Assembly: GCA_934394595.1 (NCBI GenBank)
Contig: CAKRRX010000050.1
Coordinates: 1 to 16,674, forward strand
Origin: an uncultured Blautia sp.
Lineage (GTDB): Bacteria > Bacillota > Clostridia > Lachnospirales > Lachnospiraceae
Length of the DNA: 16,674 nucleotides
Direction of reading: 5' to 3'
The position numbers and the translations under genes were made by a program. Shown here piece after piece: positions 1-7,589 of the stretch. A model generated the notes under the pieces. The model was not told the DNA's origin, ran no database searches, and saw only the letters and a program-made list of their open reading frames with translations. Position 1 is the first letter of the stretch, and each line of letters begins with the position of its first letter.

Positions 1-66
1 GAAATGTTCAATGTTTCTCTGGAAAAAGTGAGAGAAATCCAGGAGAAAGAATTACTGGTAAAATAG
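1..66 (+). CDS. C-terminal end of a plus-strand protein (partial)
   Basis: Frame 1 is open from the left edge and ends at TAG (64-66). It gives 21 residues ending ELLVK, with an amphipathic, charged helix pattern (EKVREIQEKE). Seven bases after the stop a strong hairpin terminator begins, as expected for a genuine gene end. The product cannot be identified from so short a tail. This is the only plus-strand gene in the window and it converges with the M13 peptidase gene. Confidence 0.55.
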   Translation, partial: EMFNVSLEKVREIQEKELLVK

Positions 67-72
67 GGAAAA

Positions 73-104
73 GGCTGGAACGCGCTCAGGTTCCAGCCGT
101 TTTT
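73..104. terminator. Bidirectional rho-independent terminator
   Basis: A perfect 9-bp stem, GGCTGGAAC (73-81) with GTTCCAGCC (90-98), encloses an 8-nt loop and is followed by GTTTTT on the plus strand. On the minus strand the stem is followed by TTTTCCC. It lies between two convergent gene ends (stop at 66 on plus, stop at 138 on minus), so it probably serves both. Confidence 0.85.
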
Positions 105-137
105 GAAAAATAGACAGCCCCTTTCCTTATCTTTTTA

Positions 138-2300
138 TTACCACACACTAAGCCGTTCTTCCGGCGCCAGGTACATTCCATCTCCCGGCTCTACACCATA
201 AGTATCGTAAAATTCCTGAAACTGCTGCAACACCACATTCGTCCTGAGATAGTTTAAAGGATGCTCATCAGTTCCCATACTCTGCTGCTGGACTGCCAGA
301 CTCGAAACCATTCTCCACTGCAACGCATATGCCCGGAAAAAAGCATCATAGTCAAAATCCGGCTCGGCCGCAGCCAGAGCAAGGGTAGCTTTCAAACTTC
401 CAAGATCTGCAACCATTTCTTCCTGTACCCTGTTTCCATTGACGGCTTCCTGCTGTTTATCCGGAACAATACGATCCAAATATCTGACAACAGAATCCGC
501 ACGATTTTGAAATTCTATATAATCCTGATCCGTCCACCACATATTCAGATTACCATCTTTATCATACTGTGCGCCGGTAGAATCAAAGGCATGGGTAATC
601 TCATGACCTATGGTAGAGTAGATTGCCAGTTTTTCTTCATAGTTCATGTCTTCACTGTACATTGGCGGCACCAGCAGACCGGCAAGAATGATAATGGAAT
701 TATTTCCCGGATTATAATAAGCATTACAGGAACTGGTCTGCACATCCCAGTAATCCGGATCTACCTCTGTCCCCAGTTTTTCCATGACTCTGTCTGATTC
801 AAATTCTTCAATCCGTCTAATTGCCTGGAAATAAGTTCCATCTTCTACCAGATCATGAAGGGAAAGTTCGCTGTAATCGTATCGCTTGTCTGGATAAAGA
901 GCTTCCGCTCTCAACGCCTGCAATTTTTCAATGGCCCTTTCTTTGGTTTCCTGTGAAAGCCAGTCTTCCTCTTGCAGCATTTTTTCATAATAGCCCTTGA
1001 AATTTTCAATCATATCCAGAACATCGTTTCTCATTTCTTCCGTACACCACTGATCCATATACAGATAATCCAGTACAAAGGGAAGAGCGTTATTTACGGC
1101 TGTATAGCCATAATCTTCGCCACTTAGCATTCCGGTAGTACCATCCACCTCATTGTAAATGTTATTTACATATTCATAGGCTTCCCGGTCAAATTTGAAC
1201 GGACAATATAAAATTACATTCATATACAGATAGTTCTTAATATTTTCCAGGTTCTCTTCTGTATAAATCTGATCCCACAGCTCAAACATCCGTGGATTTT
1301 CCACATTAAATACGATAGTATCCGCATTATTCACATCCTGAAGAAATTCTCCGATCGGGAAAACCGACACCTGGCTCTTCAATTCTTCAAAAGAATACTC
1401 ATTGGTAGCCATCTGCACAATATCCGGAGAATCCACCTCTTCTTCTGTATATTCATAGGATGCCACAGTCCTTTCAAAATCAATTACCGAATCATAAAAA
1501 CTGTTTGCATCCTCTTCGGTCCACCCCAGGCGTCCCAACATATATACCGCTATTTTCCGGTTGGTATAGTCCACCATCTCCCCATAAACAGATAATTCTT
1601 CATAATCATCCGAATATGGATACAACACTGGCATTTCACTGATGCTCGCACAGTATCTGGACGAATTCTGTGATTCTACGGAAAGGCTCAGGTTAAACAA
1701 TGTGTTTCCTGTCAGATTCTCTTCACTGTCCGTCAGATAATTAGTAAGATCATCTATGGTCTCAATCTGATCAATTGTCTCAAGATATGGCTTCAGTTCA
1801 TCCAGTCCCACCTCATTGCGCCTGTCCCAGTTCATTGCAATCTTATAGAGATCTGTTACCAGCTCTTCATTATGATCTGTAATCTCAGAATTTCCAATCA
1901 ATGCCATCTTCCGCTCTTTCAACAGATCCTCACATTCTGCAAACGCATTGTAGTCACTGTATCCATCCGGAATCTGAGCAGTGGAAAGCCATTCCTGGTT
2001 CGCATAGGATGCAAAATCATCCTTTGCACTTACCTGTGTGTCTGCAGTAACCTCCCCCAGAATATCTGAATTCAGCCAGGCAGCGCTTGGATCTGTGGAA
2101 TCTTCTCCGGTATTGTCTGTTTCTGCCTCACCGGCATTCTCCATACTATCTGCATCTGCTGTATCCTGCCCGGAAACAGTCTCGGATGTATCCTCAGAGG
2201 CATAAACAGCAACCGGTGAAACGCTCATAGACAATGTCAGACCTGCAATGATTATCGCCCGACTGACCGAGGAGGATAATAAAAGTTTTCTTTTTTTCAT
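138..2300 (-). CDS. Secreted M13-family (neprilysin/PepO-like) zinc metallopeptidase
   Basis: A 720-aa zinc endopeptidase of the M13 family, expected to cleave peptides outside the membrane. Residues 1 to about 34 form a signal peptide (KKRK, then a hydrophobic stretch ending VYA). There is no lipobox Cys, so it is probably released or held by charge. An acidic Asp/Glu/Ser/Thr-rich linker follows to about residue 75. The large N-terminal helical M13 domain precedes the catalytic domain, which carries NAYY (526-529), the zinc motif HEITH (566-570), the third-ligand motif EMVAD (E628, D632), the substrate-binding His/Arg pair near 680 and 686, and the typical C-terminal VW. Length fits bacterial M13 enzymes (about 630-720 aa). 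I chose the ATG at 2300 because GGCAGG lies 10 nt upstream; the in-frame TTG at 2306 is too close to that site. The gene is monocistronic, with its own promoter (2492-2520). Confidence 0.95.
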   Translation of the reverse strand: MKKRKLLLSSSVSRAIIIAGLTLSMSVSPVAVYASEDTSETVSGQDTADADSMENAGEAETDNTGEDSTDPSAAWLNSDILGEVTADTQVSAKDDFASYANQEWLSTAQIPDGYSDYNAFAECEDLLKERKMALIGNSEITDHNEELVTDLYKIAMNWDRRNEVGLDELKPYLETIDQIETIDDLTNYLTDSEENLTGNTLFNLSLSVESQNSSRYCASISEMPVLYPYSDDYEELSVYGEMVDYTNRKIAVYMLGRLGWTEEDANSFYDSVIDFERTVASYEYTEEEVDSPDIVQMATNEYSFEELKSQVSVFPIGEFLQDVNNADTIVFNVENPRMFELWDQIYTEENLENIKNYLYMNVILYCPFKFDREAYEYVNNIYNEVDGTTGMLSGEDYGYTAVNNALPFVLDYLYMDQWCTEEMRNDVLDMIENFKGYYEKMLQEEDWLSQETKERAIEKLQALRAEALYPDKRYDYSELSLHDLVEDGTYFQAIRRIEEFESDRVMEKLGTEVDPDYWDVQTSSCNAYYNPGNNSIIILAGLLVPPMYSEDMNYEEKLAIYSTIGHEITHAFDSTGAQYDKDGNLNMWWTDQDYIEFQNRADSVVRYLDRIVPDKQQEAVNGNRVQEEMVADLGSLKATLALAAAEPDFDYDAFFRAYALQWRMVSSLAVQQQSMGTDEHPLNYLRTNVVLQQFQEFYDTYGVEPGDGMYLAPEERLSVW

Positions 2301-2415
2301 ACTCAATTCGCCTGCCTTTCTTTTCGATTCTAATTCTACGCTGCGGACACACTCTGAAATGTGAAAATCCCAGCCAACCCATCTCAGGTATTCCCTGCCA
2401 GCTTATCATAGGGTA

Positions 2416-2478
2416 GTCAGCGACAAATTTCTTATCATGCAACCATAAACGGCTTTTCGACCTTTCGCCCCTGATGTC
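2416..2478 (-). repeat. Dispersed 63-bp intergenic element, copy A (decayed hairpin)
   Basis: Read on the minus strand, this stretch aligns without gaps to 12337-12399: by hand count 50 of 63 positions match, and the block TTGCATGATAAG is identical in both. Copy A keeps the GACATCAGGGG arm, but its far arm (GTCGCTGAC side) has diverged, so the stem is weaker than in copy B. It lies just downstream of the predicted M13 promoter, hence at the start of that 5' leader, in the same orientation relative to the next gene as copy B. What it does is unknown; a REP-like or structured-RNA element is possible. Confidence 0.65.
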
Positions 2479-2491
2479 TTATAATAATAAA

Positions 2492-2520
2492 ATTATAACA
2501 TTGGTCATGTAAATTTCATA
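2492..2520 (-). promoter_or_regulatory. Promoter of the M13 peptidase gene (extended -10)
   Basis: On the minus strand a consensus TATAAT (2492-2497) is preceded by TGT, giving an extended -10 (TGnTATAAT). The -35 at 17-bp spacing is poor (TATGAA, 2515-2520), which extended -10 promoters tolerate. The expected start near 2485 would give a leader of about 185 nt that opens with repeat copy A. Confidence 0.7.
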
Positions 2521-2560
2521 GGATTTTTGTACTATTTTACGAAAAATGGGCAAAATATAC

Positions 2561-2606
2561 AAAAAACTCAACTTACAAGACACGAAAAAATGACCTGTAA
2601 GTTGAG
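2561..2606 (-). terminator. Rho-independent terminator after the AlkD-like gene
   Basis: An 11-bp stem, CTCAACTTACA (2567-2577) with TGTAAGTTGAG (2596-2606), has an 18-nt loop and is followed on the minus strand by TTTTTT (2566-2561). It begins 19 bp after the AlkD-like stop codon and separates that unit from the M13 gene. Confidence 0.9.
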
Positions 2607-2624
2607 GCGATCTCTGAAATATAA

Positions 2625-3311
2625 CTACTTCCTGTAATTTTTCAAATATTCCTTCTGCTCATCTGTGATCCGATAGCTTTCCACTGCTTTCTGAATGGTT
2701 TTCCTGTGTACCCACGGGGACAGCTTATGCTGTTCTATGTATGGAACCGCCGCCTCCCACTGCTTTGCAAGGGCTGTGGCAAAATACCAGGCGGTCATCA
2801 TGTTTACATAATATTCCTCAGACCGGACTTCTGCCACCATCTGAAGATACTCCGGCTGAAAATCCTCATCCAGGAAAAGACGCATCAGCATCCCGATTCC
2901 ATATCGGATGATATACGTCTGTTCTGAATGAATCCAGCTCTTGATTTCTTCCAATACCGCCGCTTTATTTTTCCGGAAACATTTTGGCTCCGAAAAATCA
3001 CAGGTCGCCCAGTTGTCAATATAGGGAAGAAAACGCTTCACTTCTGACATACAGATCTCATAGTCTTTGATCTGGGTGATCAGCATCATGTGAAGATTAT
3101 TTTCCTCATAATAGGTGTGTGGAAGCTGCTGCAAAAAATCCTCTGCTTCCGGAGTTTTTGCAAAGAATTTCGCAAAATTCCGAAGCACAGGCACACGAAT
3201 TCCAATCACGCTTTCCTTGTCGGTTTCCGGCATCAGCCGACTGTGAAAATCCCGATATTTCAGATCCTGTAATGCAAATAACTGCTCCTGTATCGCTGTT
3301 CGCTGTGCCAT
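2625..3311 (-). CDS. DNA alkylation repair protein, AlkD family
   Basis: A 228-aa all-helical HEAT-repeat protein of the AlkD family (PF08713). These DNA glycosylases remove bulky or cationic alkylated bases such as 3- and 7-methylpurines, holding the DNA in a concave surface without flipping the base. Signature parts seen are IGIRVPVLRNFAK (36-48), DNWATCD (99-105), YIIRYGIGML (133-142) and VNMMTAWYFATALAKQ (169-184). W101, D105, R136 and W175 match the Bacillus cereus AlkD residues W109, D113, R148 and W187; the 4-residue and 39-residue spacings are the same. The start ATG is 33 bp after the Nif11-like stop, with GGAG about 10 nt upstream, so the two genes form one unit read from 3685-3713 and ended by 2561-2606. 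Its position next to a condensin operon is suggestive but not proof of a link. Confidence 0.92.
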   Translation of the reverse strand: MAQRTAIQEQLFALQDLKYRDFHSRLMPETDKESVIGIRVPVLRNFAKFFAKTPEAEDFLQQLPHTYYEENNLHMMLITQIKDYEICMSEVKRFLPYIDNWATCDFSEPKCFRKNKAAVLEEIKSWIHSEQTYIIRYGIGMLMRLFLDEDFQPEYLQMVAEVRSEEYYVNMMTAWYFATALAKQWEAAVPYIEQHKLSPWVHRKTIQKAVESYRITDEQKEYLKNYRK

Positions 3312-3344
3312 TTTCCCATATCTCCATATCTTGTCCTCACTCTC

Positions 3345-3644
3345 CTACTTCTCCTTCTCTGCTGCCTCCAGACTGGCCATCAAAAGCTCGTAGAAATCAT
3401 CTTCCCCCTCCAGCTTCGGCGAGTTTTCACCTCCGCCATTAGTGCTGCGGCGCATAGTCGCATAAAAATCTTCCCCAGCAGTAACCATATCCATCTCATA
3501 CAGCTCATACCCAAGACCTCTGCACAGCCTGCAAAAAGCAGTGAGAGGATCCTTTTCCAAACGGGTTGCCAGAAGTTTTTTCCGAAGTTCTCCATCTTTC
3601 AGTGCATCCCCCTGAAGACGGTCCAGAATATCCAATGTCGTCAT
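3345..3644 (-). CDS. Nif11-like small protein, function unknown
   Basis: A 99-aa soluble acidic protein. Residues 4-55 resemble a Nif11 domain: a helical run of Leu/Asp/Lys, then KDPLTAF (31-37) and GLGYELYEMD (43-52). Nif11-type segments serve as leader peptides of some ribosomally made natural products, but many stand-alone Nif11 proteins have no known role. After the domain come a Gly-rich NGGGENSP (69-76), reminiscent of a GG cleavage site, and an acidic helical tail. Its two cysteines (C38, C41) lie in the leader-like part, not the tail, and no maturase or exporter gene is nearby, so a RiPP precursor role is doubtful. The start is supported by GGAGGT 7 nt upstream and by its own promoter. 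It is probably cotranscribed with the AlkD-like gene. The Nif11 assignment is by pattern and moderate in confidence. Confidence 0.8.
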   Translation of the reverse strand: MTTLDILDRLQGDALKDGELRKKLLATRLEKDPLTAFCRLCRGLGYELYEMDMVTAGEDFYATMRRSTNGGGENSPKLEGEDDFYELLMASLEAAEKEK

Positions 3645-3684
3645 ATGCGGTACCTCCTTTTATTTCAGCTGTGCTGTTTTTTCT

Positions 3685-3713
3685 ATTTTAAGGCCTTATC
3701 TGTCACTGTGCAA
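3685..3713 (-). promoter_or_regulatory. Promoter of the Nif11-like/AlkD-like unit
   Basis: On the minus strand TTGCAC (3708-3713), a 17-bp spacer and TAAAAT (3685-3690) form a sigma-A-type promoter. It lies between the jetC stop (3743) and the Nif11-like start (3644). No terminator is visible after jetC, so read-through from the jet operon is also possible. Confidence 0.7.
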
Positions 3714-3742
3714 CTGTAAATTGTGAAAATCGCCTGCATTTT

Positions 3743-6700
3743 TCATATCACCGCATTATGATATTCTTCCACATAACTCCTCTTCTGGTCCGTCATCACC
3801 AACAGAATTTCATCCATAGCCGGCCCGATATACTGGATCTTATCCGGCGGCGCTGCAATGATCAGCTGTAGAGGCAGGCGGCGCAGAAATTCCAGAACGC
3901 CTCCAATCCTCTCATCATCCATATTGTTAAAGGCTTCATCAAACAACACCAGACCTGCCGCTTCACCGCCAATATTATTACTGTAAAGCTGCACAAAAGA
4001 AGCCGCCACAGTCACATAGAACGGAGTCTGAGTTTCCCCGCCACTCTTTTCCTCACATACCTTGGAATAGTAAGAATAGGTTCCATCACTGTGCAGGATC
4101 TTGATATCGTAATCCATATATGTACGGTAATCCGTAAACTCTTCCAATGCCTGGGTGCTGTTCTCCCCACCTATGGAAAGGCGCTCAAAAAGCTCATCGA
4201 TCACAGCTTTATGTGTCTCATGGAAGGTCCCGCTGAAAAGGGATTCACCCTGGATCACGTTGAAATCATCCATGATCATCTCATAATAATTCCGGTATTT
4301 TTTGCTTGGCATAAAAAGGAATTCATACCGTTCACTGCTGAAGTCAATGTCCCCAAGGGCCCGGTTCAGCTCACGGAATTCTCCCTGGGCCTGCTTCATA
4401 TTTTCCTGAAGCTTTGCCAGAAACTGCTCCCGAAATTCAGTCTCTGCTGCTTCCCTGGCAAACTGAACCTTCTCTTCATAATCCAGAAGCTCTGAGTTTT
4501 TCAGCCTTTCATATACTGCCTCAAACTCCGGGAATCCCTCCATATTGGCAGCTGCTCCAAAATCATGCTCCGTCTTGTACTGGATCATGGCCTCCCGCAT
4601 GTTTTCCTTTTGTTTTTCACTGTATCTGGAATTGTTTTCTTTTTTTCGCTGATACTCATTCTGGAAATTCTGGATGCGCTGGATATCTTCCATTTTCGGA
4701 AGTTTTTCGTATTCCCGATTCCAGAGATTCAGGTGTTCCCCAAAAGAAGCTCCCATAAGGATCATCTCTTCTTTTCTTCTCACCAGTTCTTCCTGAAGGC
4801 TCTGTTTTCTTGCAATCAGCTCCCGTATCCGGCCACTGATGTCCCCGATTTTCCGGTCTTCTGAGCTGATGGTCATTTCTAATCCCTTTAACACCTTTTC
4901 CAGCTCATCCAGCTGGAACTGTTTCTGGATCAATGTGGAATTTTCTTTCAATTTAAGGATATTTTCCTCACATTTTTCCATGGATGCCTTCACATTTTTC
5001 AATGTACCGGTCACATCCAGACGGTATTTGATATCCACATCACAGTCTGTGGAAAGAAGCTCTGAAATCTTCTTCTGGTCAGCCAGCTGCTTTTCCTGTT
5101 TTTCCAGAATTTCCTCCAGCTTTCCATATTCTTCTTCTGCCTGGATCAGCTGCACTTTAAATGCATTTTTTCCGATAAATGGAACCTTATATACCTCCGG
5201 TTTGATGGCACTTGCCACTCTGTTCTGATATCGCATACAGCCCTTCGTAATGGAATTCGGGTATTTTTTCAGATCTTCATAACGCTCACACAGCTGTACC
5301 TTTCCAAGGATCATATTGCTGTACTGACGGGCATATGAATTTCTGGAAGTAACTACACTGGCCAGAGTTCCCTCTGATGCTGTATCATATTTTTCCAGAT
5401 CCTTTGTATTGATCAGCCCCACACTGTAAACCTTTTTCTCCCTGCGCAGACGGTCATAGGTACCAAGAGCAAGGTCAAAATCTTCTGGTTTTACCAACAC
5501 ATAAAATCGCTGTGTGTTCAGATAACCTTCCACTGCATCCCGCCATTCTTCGTCCTGGATCTCCAGCATTTCGCAGAGGATCCCCGGCTGGACTTCCCTT
5601 CCGATCTGTGCAAAATCTTCTTGCAGCGTCTCCACAAGAAGCTCCACACCAGCTGGATAAGTCAGTTTTTTACGCTTTAATTTTCCCAGCTTTTTCCCGC
5701 ACTTTTCCATCTCTGTACGGTTCTGATCCAGCTGGATTTTCAGCTGGGCAAGCTCGCCCTGGACACCGGCAAATCGCTCCTGCTTATAGTGGATCACCTC
5801 ATCTGTGAGTTTTTTCAATACTGCCGTATCCTCCTGAGAGTCCAGATTCTGCAGCTGGCTGCGGTAATCCCGGATTTGACTAAACGCAGCGTTTTCCTCA
5901 GCTGTCAGCTTCAATAATTCATCACAATCTCTTAGAGCCTGTGTCACACTTTTCCGAAGTTCTTTTTCCTGTTCCAACGCTGCATTTTGTTTTTCCCGAA
6001 GCCGTTCCAGTTCTTTTTTCTGCTCTTCAAGAGCTGTAAATTCCTGATTATGGCGCAGTTCCACCCGAAGATTTGTAGAAATCTCCAATTTCTCAGTGCG
6101 CTCTTTTTTCAGCATTTCCATCTGCTGCTTTGCCTGGTTCAGCCGAAGTTCTTCACTTTTTCTGGCAGCTTCCACGCCTTTGAGCCTGCTCTCCACAAGA
6201 TCTACATCACTTCGTTTCAGAAAATAGCCATACATCTGATCTTTATCCACGGCCTCCTTTGCCTGTCTGTGAAAGGTACGGATTTTTTCCAGCTTCGCCA
6301 TACGCTTTTTCACATTATCAAGAGTCCGCTCCATATCCTGATAGGTACGTACATTATCCCGAAGTACCTCAATATTGACCTCTTTTTCATCCAGCACATA
6401 AGAATAGACAAAATCCTTAATATCATCAATAGGCTTAAATGCAAGTGCCTTGGGAATCAGCCGAAAAAACTTATCCTCGATCCTGCCAAGCCTTGATGTA
6501 ACCATCCTGCGCGCTTCCACCTGGGTTTTGCACCACTGGCGGATATCAATATTGGAGCCACGGAATTCCGCAATAGATTTTACCTGATTTCCATAAAGAA
6601 ACAGGTCATCGGAAAGCCTGGTATTTTCCATAAGATACCGTACTGTGGTCTCCTGCTCTTCTGATGAGGAATCTACCACAGCTCCGATAATAAAATACCG

Positions 6701-7003
6701 GTCCTTGCTTTCCTCATAAAATTCCAGCGCAACATGGGCACTGATCTCTCCGGTACGCTCATAGGGCTGGTTCTCTTTTCCTGTTTTGCAGCGAATATAA
6801 CCGGTAAGCTTTCGCTTGCCGTTTTCATGGGCAGCTTTGTTAAAGTTTCCGGTGGAACAGATGATCACAAACTGGATCGCATCCAGAAGAGTGGATTTTC
6901 CTGCACCGTTTTCTCCGGATAAAAGAGTGGAATCTCCAAAATCTATGGTACAGTTTCCAAATCTGTGCCAGTTAATCAGTTTCATCCTCGTCAGTTTCTT
7001 CAT
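3743..7003 (-). CDS. jetC: JetC: SMC-like ATPase of a Wadjet/MksB/EptC-type condensin
   Basis: A 1086-aa SMC-like protein, the ATPase arm of a JetABC (MksBEF, EptABC, MukBEF-like) loop-extruding complex. The N-terminal head has LINWHRF and Walker A GENGAGKST (30-38). Long heptad-rich, Lys/Glu/Gln-rich coiled coils run to a globular hinge-like region near the middle (roughly 450-560) and back. The C-terminal head has signature SGGETQTPFY (987-996), Walker B VLFDEAFNNMD (about 1019-1029) and a switch-like IIAAPPDK, so the ATPase looks intact. I prefer the ATG at 7003 (MKKLTRM), which fits the family N-terminus; a start at 7045 would add 14 atypical residues inside jetB. It overlaps jetB by 32 bp, indicating translational coupling. 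JetD, expected next, is missing: after the TGA come 98 non-coding bases and then the Nif11-like gene. Confidence 0.93.
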   Translation of the reverse strand: MKKLTRMKLINWHRFGNCTIDFGDSTLLSGENGAGKSTLLDAIQFVIICSTGNFNKAAHENGKRKLTGYIRCKTGKENQPYERTGEISAHVALEFYEESKDRYFIIGAVVDSSSEEQETTVRYLMENTRLSDDLFLYGNQVKSIAEFRGSNIDIRQWCKTQVEARRMVTSRLGRIEDKFFRLIPKALAFKPIDDIKDFVYSYVLDEKEVNIEVLRDNVRTYQDMERTLDNVKKRMAKLEKIRTFHRQAKEAVDKDQMYGYFLKRSDVDLVESRLKGVEAARKSEELRLNQAKQQMEMLKKERTEKLEISTNLRVELRHNQEFTALEEQKKELERLREKQNAALEQEKELRKSVTQALRDCDELLKLTAEENAAFSQIRDYRSQLQNLDSQEDTAVLKKLTDEVIHYKQERFAGVQGELAQLKIQLDQNRTEMEKCGKKLGKLKRKKLTYPAGVELLVETLQEDFAQIGREVQPGILCEMLEIQDEEWRDAVEGYLNTQRFYVLVKPEDFDLALGTYDRLRREKKVYSVGLINTKDLEKYDTASEGTLASVVTSRNSYARQYSNMILGKVQLCERYEDLKKYPNSITKGCMRYQNRVASAIKPEVYKVPFIGKNAFKVQLIQAEEEYGKLEEILEKQEKQLADQKKISELLSTDCDVDIKYRLDVTGTLKNVKASMEKCEENILKLKENSTLIQKQFQLDELEKVLKGLEMTISSEDRKIGDISGRIRELIARKQSLQEELVRRKEEMILMGASFGEHLNLWNREYEKLPKMEDIQRIQNFQNEYQRKKENNSRYSEKQKENMREAMIQYKTEHDFGAAANMEGFPEFEAVYERLKNSELLDYEEKVQFAREAAETEFREQFLAKLQENMKQAQGEFRELNRALGDIDFSSERYEFLFMPSKKYRNYYEMIMDDFNVIQGESLFSGTFHETHKAVIDELFERLSIGGENSTQALEEFTDYRTYMDYDIKILHSDGTYSYYSKVCEEKSGGETQTPFYVTVAASFVQLYSNNIGGEAAGLVLFDEAFNNMDDERIGGVLEFLRRLPLQLIIAAPPDKIQYIGPAMDEILLVMTDQKRSYVEEYHNAVI

Positions 7004-7589
7004 TGCCTGCGTTCTTTCCCTTTCTGTAAGTCTCCAGTTTCTCATAGGCGCTCTTAATATCCTCAGTGCGCACAGCCATCAGAATGGAATCATAGATCAG
7101 GATCCGGGACTCTTCATCCCCCATATCCTTATCCAGGATTTCCACGATCTGATATCTGCGAAACAGGCTCAATGCATTTCGCATGGTTGTCTTGTCAATG
7201 ATCCGGTCACGGATATTCAGGCTTACAAATTTATCTTGAATATCTCCCAGGTTCACGATCACTTCCTCTATGGCTGACAGCTGCCGTTTCTTCTCATCGT
7301 ATAGAATCCGAAGGATCAGAAGTATAATGGAATCGTACAGTTTCAGATTCATACGGTTATATCCTCTCGGACTGGTCAGCTGGATCACACCATAATCCTC
7401 ATTGATCTCCAGCCGGTATCCAAGGATTCCCAGATATTCCTTAAATTCCTTCCGATATTTCAGAATAAAATAATAATCTCCTCTGGTGTTTTGATTTCCC
7501 TTACACAAAAAGCAGGTTCCCAGAAGCCGGTTGCATACCCTGCCAAAATTATCCTTTTCTTTTTGAAGCATTCCTTCCAGAATTTCCAT
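6972..7589 (-). CDS. jetB: JetB: KITE-type subunit (DUF4194)
   Basis: A 205-aa protein resembling DUF4194/JetB, the MukE/MksE/EptB-like subunit. In Wadjet complexes JetB dimers bind the JetA kleisin and contact DNA. Features seen are an N-terminal helix, a conserved YDSIILLILRILYDEKK segment (near 85-101), a winged-helix-like stretch with TTMRNALSLFRRYQIVEIL and a family-typical ILIYDSILMAV. The tail is Lys-rich, then acidic (ETDEDETD), and overlaps jetC. GGAGG 7 nt before the ATG at 7589 supports this start. It overlaps jetA by 41 bp and jetC by 32 bp, so the three subunits should be made together. Confidence 0.9.
   Translation of the reverse strand: MEILEGMLQKEKDNFGRVCNRLLGTCFLCKGNQNTRGDYYFILKYRKEFKEYLGILGYRLEINEDYGVIQLTSPRGYNRMNLKLYDSIILLILRILYDEKKRQLSAIEEVIVNLGDIQDKFVSLNIRDRIIDKTTMRNALSLFRRYQIVEILDKDMGDEESRILIYDSILMAVRTEDIKSAYEKLETYRKGKNAGNEETDEDETD

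Noticed and set aside
2301..2306. TTG start for the M13 peptidase at 2306
   Set aside because: It lies only about 4 nt from the GGCAGG site; the ATG at 2300 has normal spacing and gives a standard signal peptide.
2194..2442. 82-aa minus-strand ORF overlapping the M13 start and repeat copy A
   Set aside because: It overlaps the signal peptide coding region out of frame, is basic and low in any family feature, and the M13 frame is certain.
3645..3742. Possible remnant of jetD between jetC and the Nif11-like gene
   Set aside because: The 98 bases hold a promoter and ribosome site but no reading frame resembling a TOPRIM or DUF2220 fragment.
5987..6496. Plus-strand 169-aa ORF and other long plus-strand ORFs inside jetC
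   Set aside because: They are antisense to coiled-coil coding sequence (Phe/Leu/His-rich translations typical of reversed Lys/Glu codons), with no ribosome sites or known motifs.
6972..7045. Longer JetC start at 7045 (14 extra residues)
   Set aside because: The extra N-terminus is Arg/Glu-rich, atypical for the family, and deepens the overlap with jetB; MKKLTRM at 7003 matches the usual SMC-like start.
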